Shown: one piece after another, positions 62,857 to 64,000 of the stretch
Position numbering within the stretch: the stretch's first letter is position 1
Layout of the letters: every line of letters begins with the position of its first letter
NCBI GenBank assembly: GCA_013112575.1
Contig: JABFGG010000001.1
Coordinates: forward strand, 1 to 64,000
DNA: 64,000 bases
Source of the DNA: Chloroflexota bacterium
Lineage (GTDB): Bacteria > Chloroflexota > Anaerolineae > Anaerolineales > UBA11579
Reading direction: 5' to 3'
Program-made: the position numbers and the translations under genes
Notes under the pieces: generated by a model
Databases searched by the model: none
Told to the model about the DNA's origin: nothing
What the model saw: only the letters and a program-made list of their open reading frames with translations

Positions 62857-63219
62857 TTAGAAGGGGGCTTCATCGTACCAGGTGGGTGGCCCTACTGTAG
62901 TGATGCTGATATGGCTCATGAATTCGCCTTCAACGGCGCCATGCCAGTGTTTTTCGCCAGGGCCAACATAAATAATTTCACCAGGGCCAAGTTCCCATTG
63001 CCCCTCAGCGTTGCCTGTCCGACAGCGACCCTCTAAGATATAAAGAATCTGCTCACCAGGATGGTCGTGCCAATTGGTCACGGCGCCATCTTCAAATTCA
63101 ACGACTGTCAGGCGCATGCCTTCATCTATTTGTTCGCCAAGCATTGAGATGAGAGCGGCTTTGCCTGTAAAGGTCGTACCCTCCCGGCGAGTCCCCTGGT
63201 CACTTCTTATAATTTGCAT
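62857..63219 (-). CDS. Small cupin-domain protein
   Basis: 120 residues, one cupin fold: HDHPGEQILYILEG (motif 1) and PGEKHWHGA (motif 2), with metal-binding His. Small cupins act as isomerases, lyases or sensors. Its start overlaps the end of the MFS gene by 20 bases. Confidence 0.82.
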   Translation of the reverse strand: MQIIRSDQGTRREGTTFTGKAALISMLGEQIDEGMRLTVVEFEDGAVTNWHDHPGEQILYILEGRCRTGNAEGQWELGPGEIIYVGPGEKHWHGAVEGEFMSHISITTVGPPTWYDEAPF

Positions 63220-64000
63220 AGCTAACCTCCTTGTTTACGGTAGTTAGAGCAGTAGCAGGCCGCCCCAACCATAACAGCCCTGCAGCACCAAGTCCCAGGA
63301 CGGAACTGATTAGAAATAGCCAACTGGCTCCCAGCGTGTCGAAGATGTAACCGTTGATGGGGCTACCTAAAACACCGGAAATCCCGAAGGAAGCGTAAAA
63401 CAATCCCTGCGCCGTGGCCTTAAGTTCCTTTGGAGCTAACTGGTTTACATAAGCCACCCCGGCCACCCAATAAACACCAAAGGTGACACTATTCAGAAGA
63501 GCAATGGGGATGGCCCACTCTGCAGATGGCATGATGCCATAAGCAAACCAACGTAGCGCAGATATGATATAAGCGAAAAGTAATAGTCGCCATGGCCCAA
63601 AACGAGCAATCAGAGGCGCGCCCCAGAAGAGAATAGGGAGTTCGGCCAGAGTAGCTAATGCTGCAACTGTGCCGATCAAAGCTTCATTGCCACCCAGCTC
63701 CTGAATGTAAATACCCAGGAAATGTTGCATGGCAACGTTGCCAATGCCCAGGACCGTGATGCTGAGTATAAAAAGCCACCAGGTCCAATTTTTGAGGATG
63801 CCTCCCAAACTTGACCATACTGGTTGTTGCAAACTTGTACGAGTTGCAGGTAGCCAGTAAATGCCTATGGCCATTAGCATCATGGCTCCGATGAACCCTG
63901 CAAACAACCAGATGAGACCAACTCGCGACAACAATAAACCAAATCCCCATGCCGTGAGAATAAAGCCAACACTGCCCCACACCCGTTGGCGGCCATATAA
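63200..64000 (-). CDS. Major facilitator superfamily transporter, C-terminal part (5' end beyond window)
   Basis: The open frame runs off the window at 64000; codons there read LYGRQRV before WGSVGFILTAWGFG. The visible 266 residues hold about eight to nine helices of the MFS_1_like/nucleoside-symporter type, with RFGPWRLLLFAYIISALRW and SFGISGVLGSPINGYIFDTLG in the second half. An internal GTG at 63982 is not the true start, since YGRQRVWGS is a conserved loop. Likely importer for the catabolic cluster. Confidence 0.85.
   Translation of the reverse strand, partial: LYGRQRVWGSVGFILTAWGFGLLLSRVGLIWLFAGFIGAMMLMAIGIYWLPATRTSLQQPVWSSLGGILKNWTWWLFILSITVLGIGNVAMQHFLGIYIQELGGNEALIGTVAALATLAELPILFWGAPLIARFGPWRLLLFAYIISALRWFAYGIMPSAEWAIPIALLNSVTFGVYWVAGVAYVNQLAPKELKATAQGLFYASFGISGVLGSPINGYIFDTLGASWLFLISSVLGLGAAGLLWLGRPATALTTVNKEVSYANYKK

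Noticed and set aside
1..64000. CRISPR arrays, tRNA or rRNA genes, intact insertion sequences
   Set aside because: No regularly spaced short repeats, no cloverleaf or ribosomal sequence, and no transposase or integrase reading frame was recognised on either strand.

Overview
The window looks like a chromosomal segment of a Chloroflexota bacterium, most likely class Anaerolineae. The reasons are three very large MalT-like (LAL/LuxR) regulators, small proteins of the DQAALH type beside them, several DUF4386 and DUF6326 membrane proteins, and a trp operon under a T-box. No rRNA, tRNA, CRISPR array or intact transposase is visible. The taxon is inferred from gene content only.

Layout. (1) 1-3431: the 3' end of asd, then a patchy island holding an unrecognised membrane protein, a small membrane-protein pseudogene with an in-frame TGA, a second decayed asd tail, and an AT-rich two-gene cassette (soluble protein plus 4-TM protein). 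(2) 3432-11440, minus strand: aroF-trpA-trpB-trpF-trpC-trpD-trpG-trpE read from the 3' end, driven by a promoter and a tryptophan T-box leader with UGG specifier and terminator. (3) 11499-50542, plus strand: three LAL regulators, two of them with a 1.06 kb near-identical 5' half, followed by operons of membrane proteins, ABC-2 exporters, CAAX-type proteases, MDR dehydrogenases, alpha/beta hydrolases, acyltransferases and very small proteins. A TetR gene with a 42-bp palindromic operator and a Tat-exported Acg-type flavoprotein interrupt it. (4) 50612-53940: an rhlE helicase, then a 2-oxoglutarate dioxygenase coupled to a homoserine-kinase-like phosphotransferase. (5) 54037-64000, minus strand: a URO-D family protein, a decayed class V aminotransferase, and a catabolic cluster (aldehyde ferredoxin oxidoreductase, DMT-type permease, SDR, enamidase-like amidohydrolase, cysteine hydrolase, AA_synth protein, epimerase, cupin, MFS permease) that leaves the window.

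The most striking observation is in region 3. Nine intergenic sites carry the same compact promoter: a 25-bp box (ACCC-N3-rAA-N7-TTs-GG-GGT) fused to a -35-like ATGACA, then exactly 17 nt, then a TATGCT-like -10. A tenth, box-only copy precedes the second regulator. Five of the nine are followed first by a protein of 54-89 residues. This looks like a local regulon, probably governed by one or more of the three LAL regulators. The controlled genes are mostly envelope or membrane functions (export, lipid or envelope acylation, proteolysis, redox). The regulon assignment and the biological role are inference; the repeated promoter architecture is read directly from the sequence.
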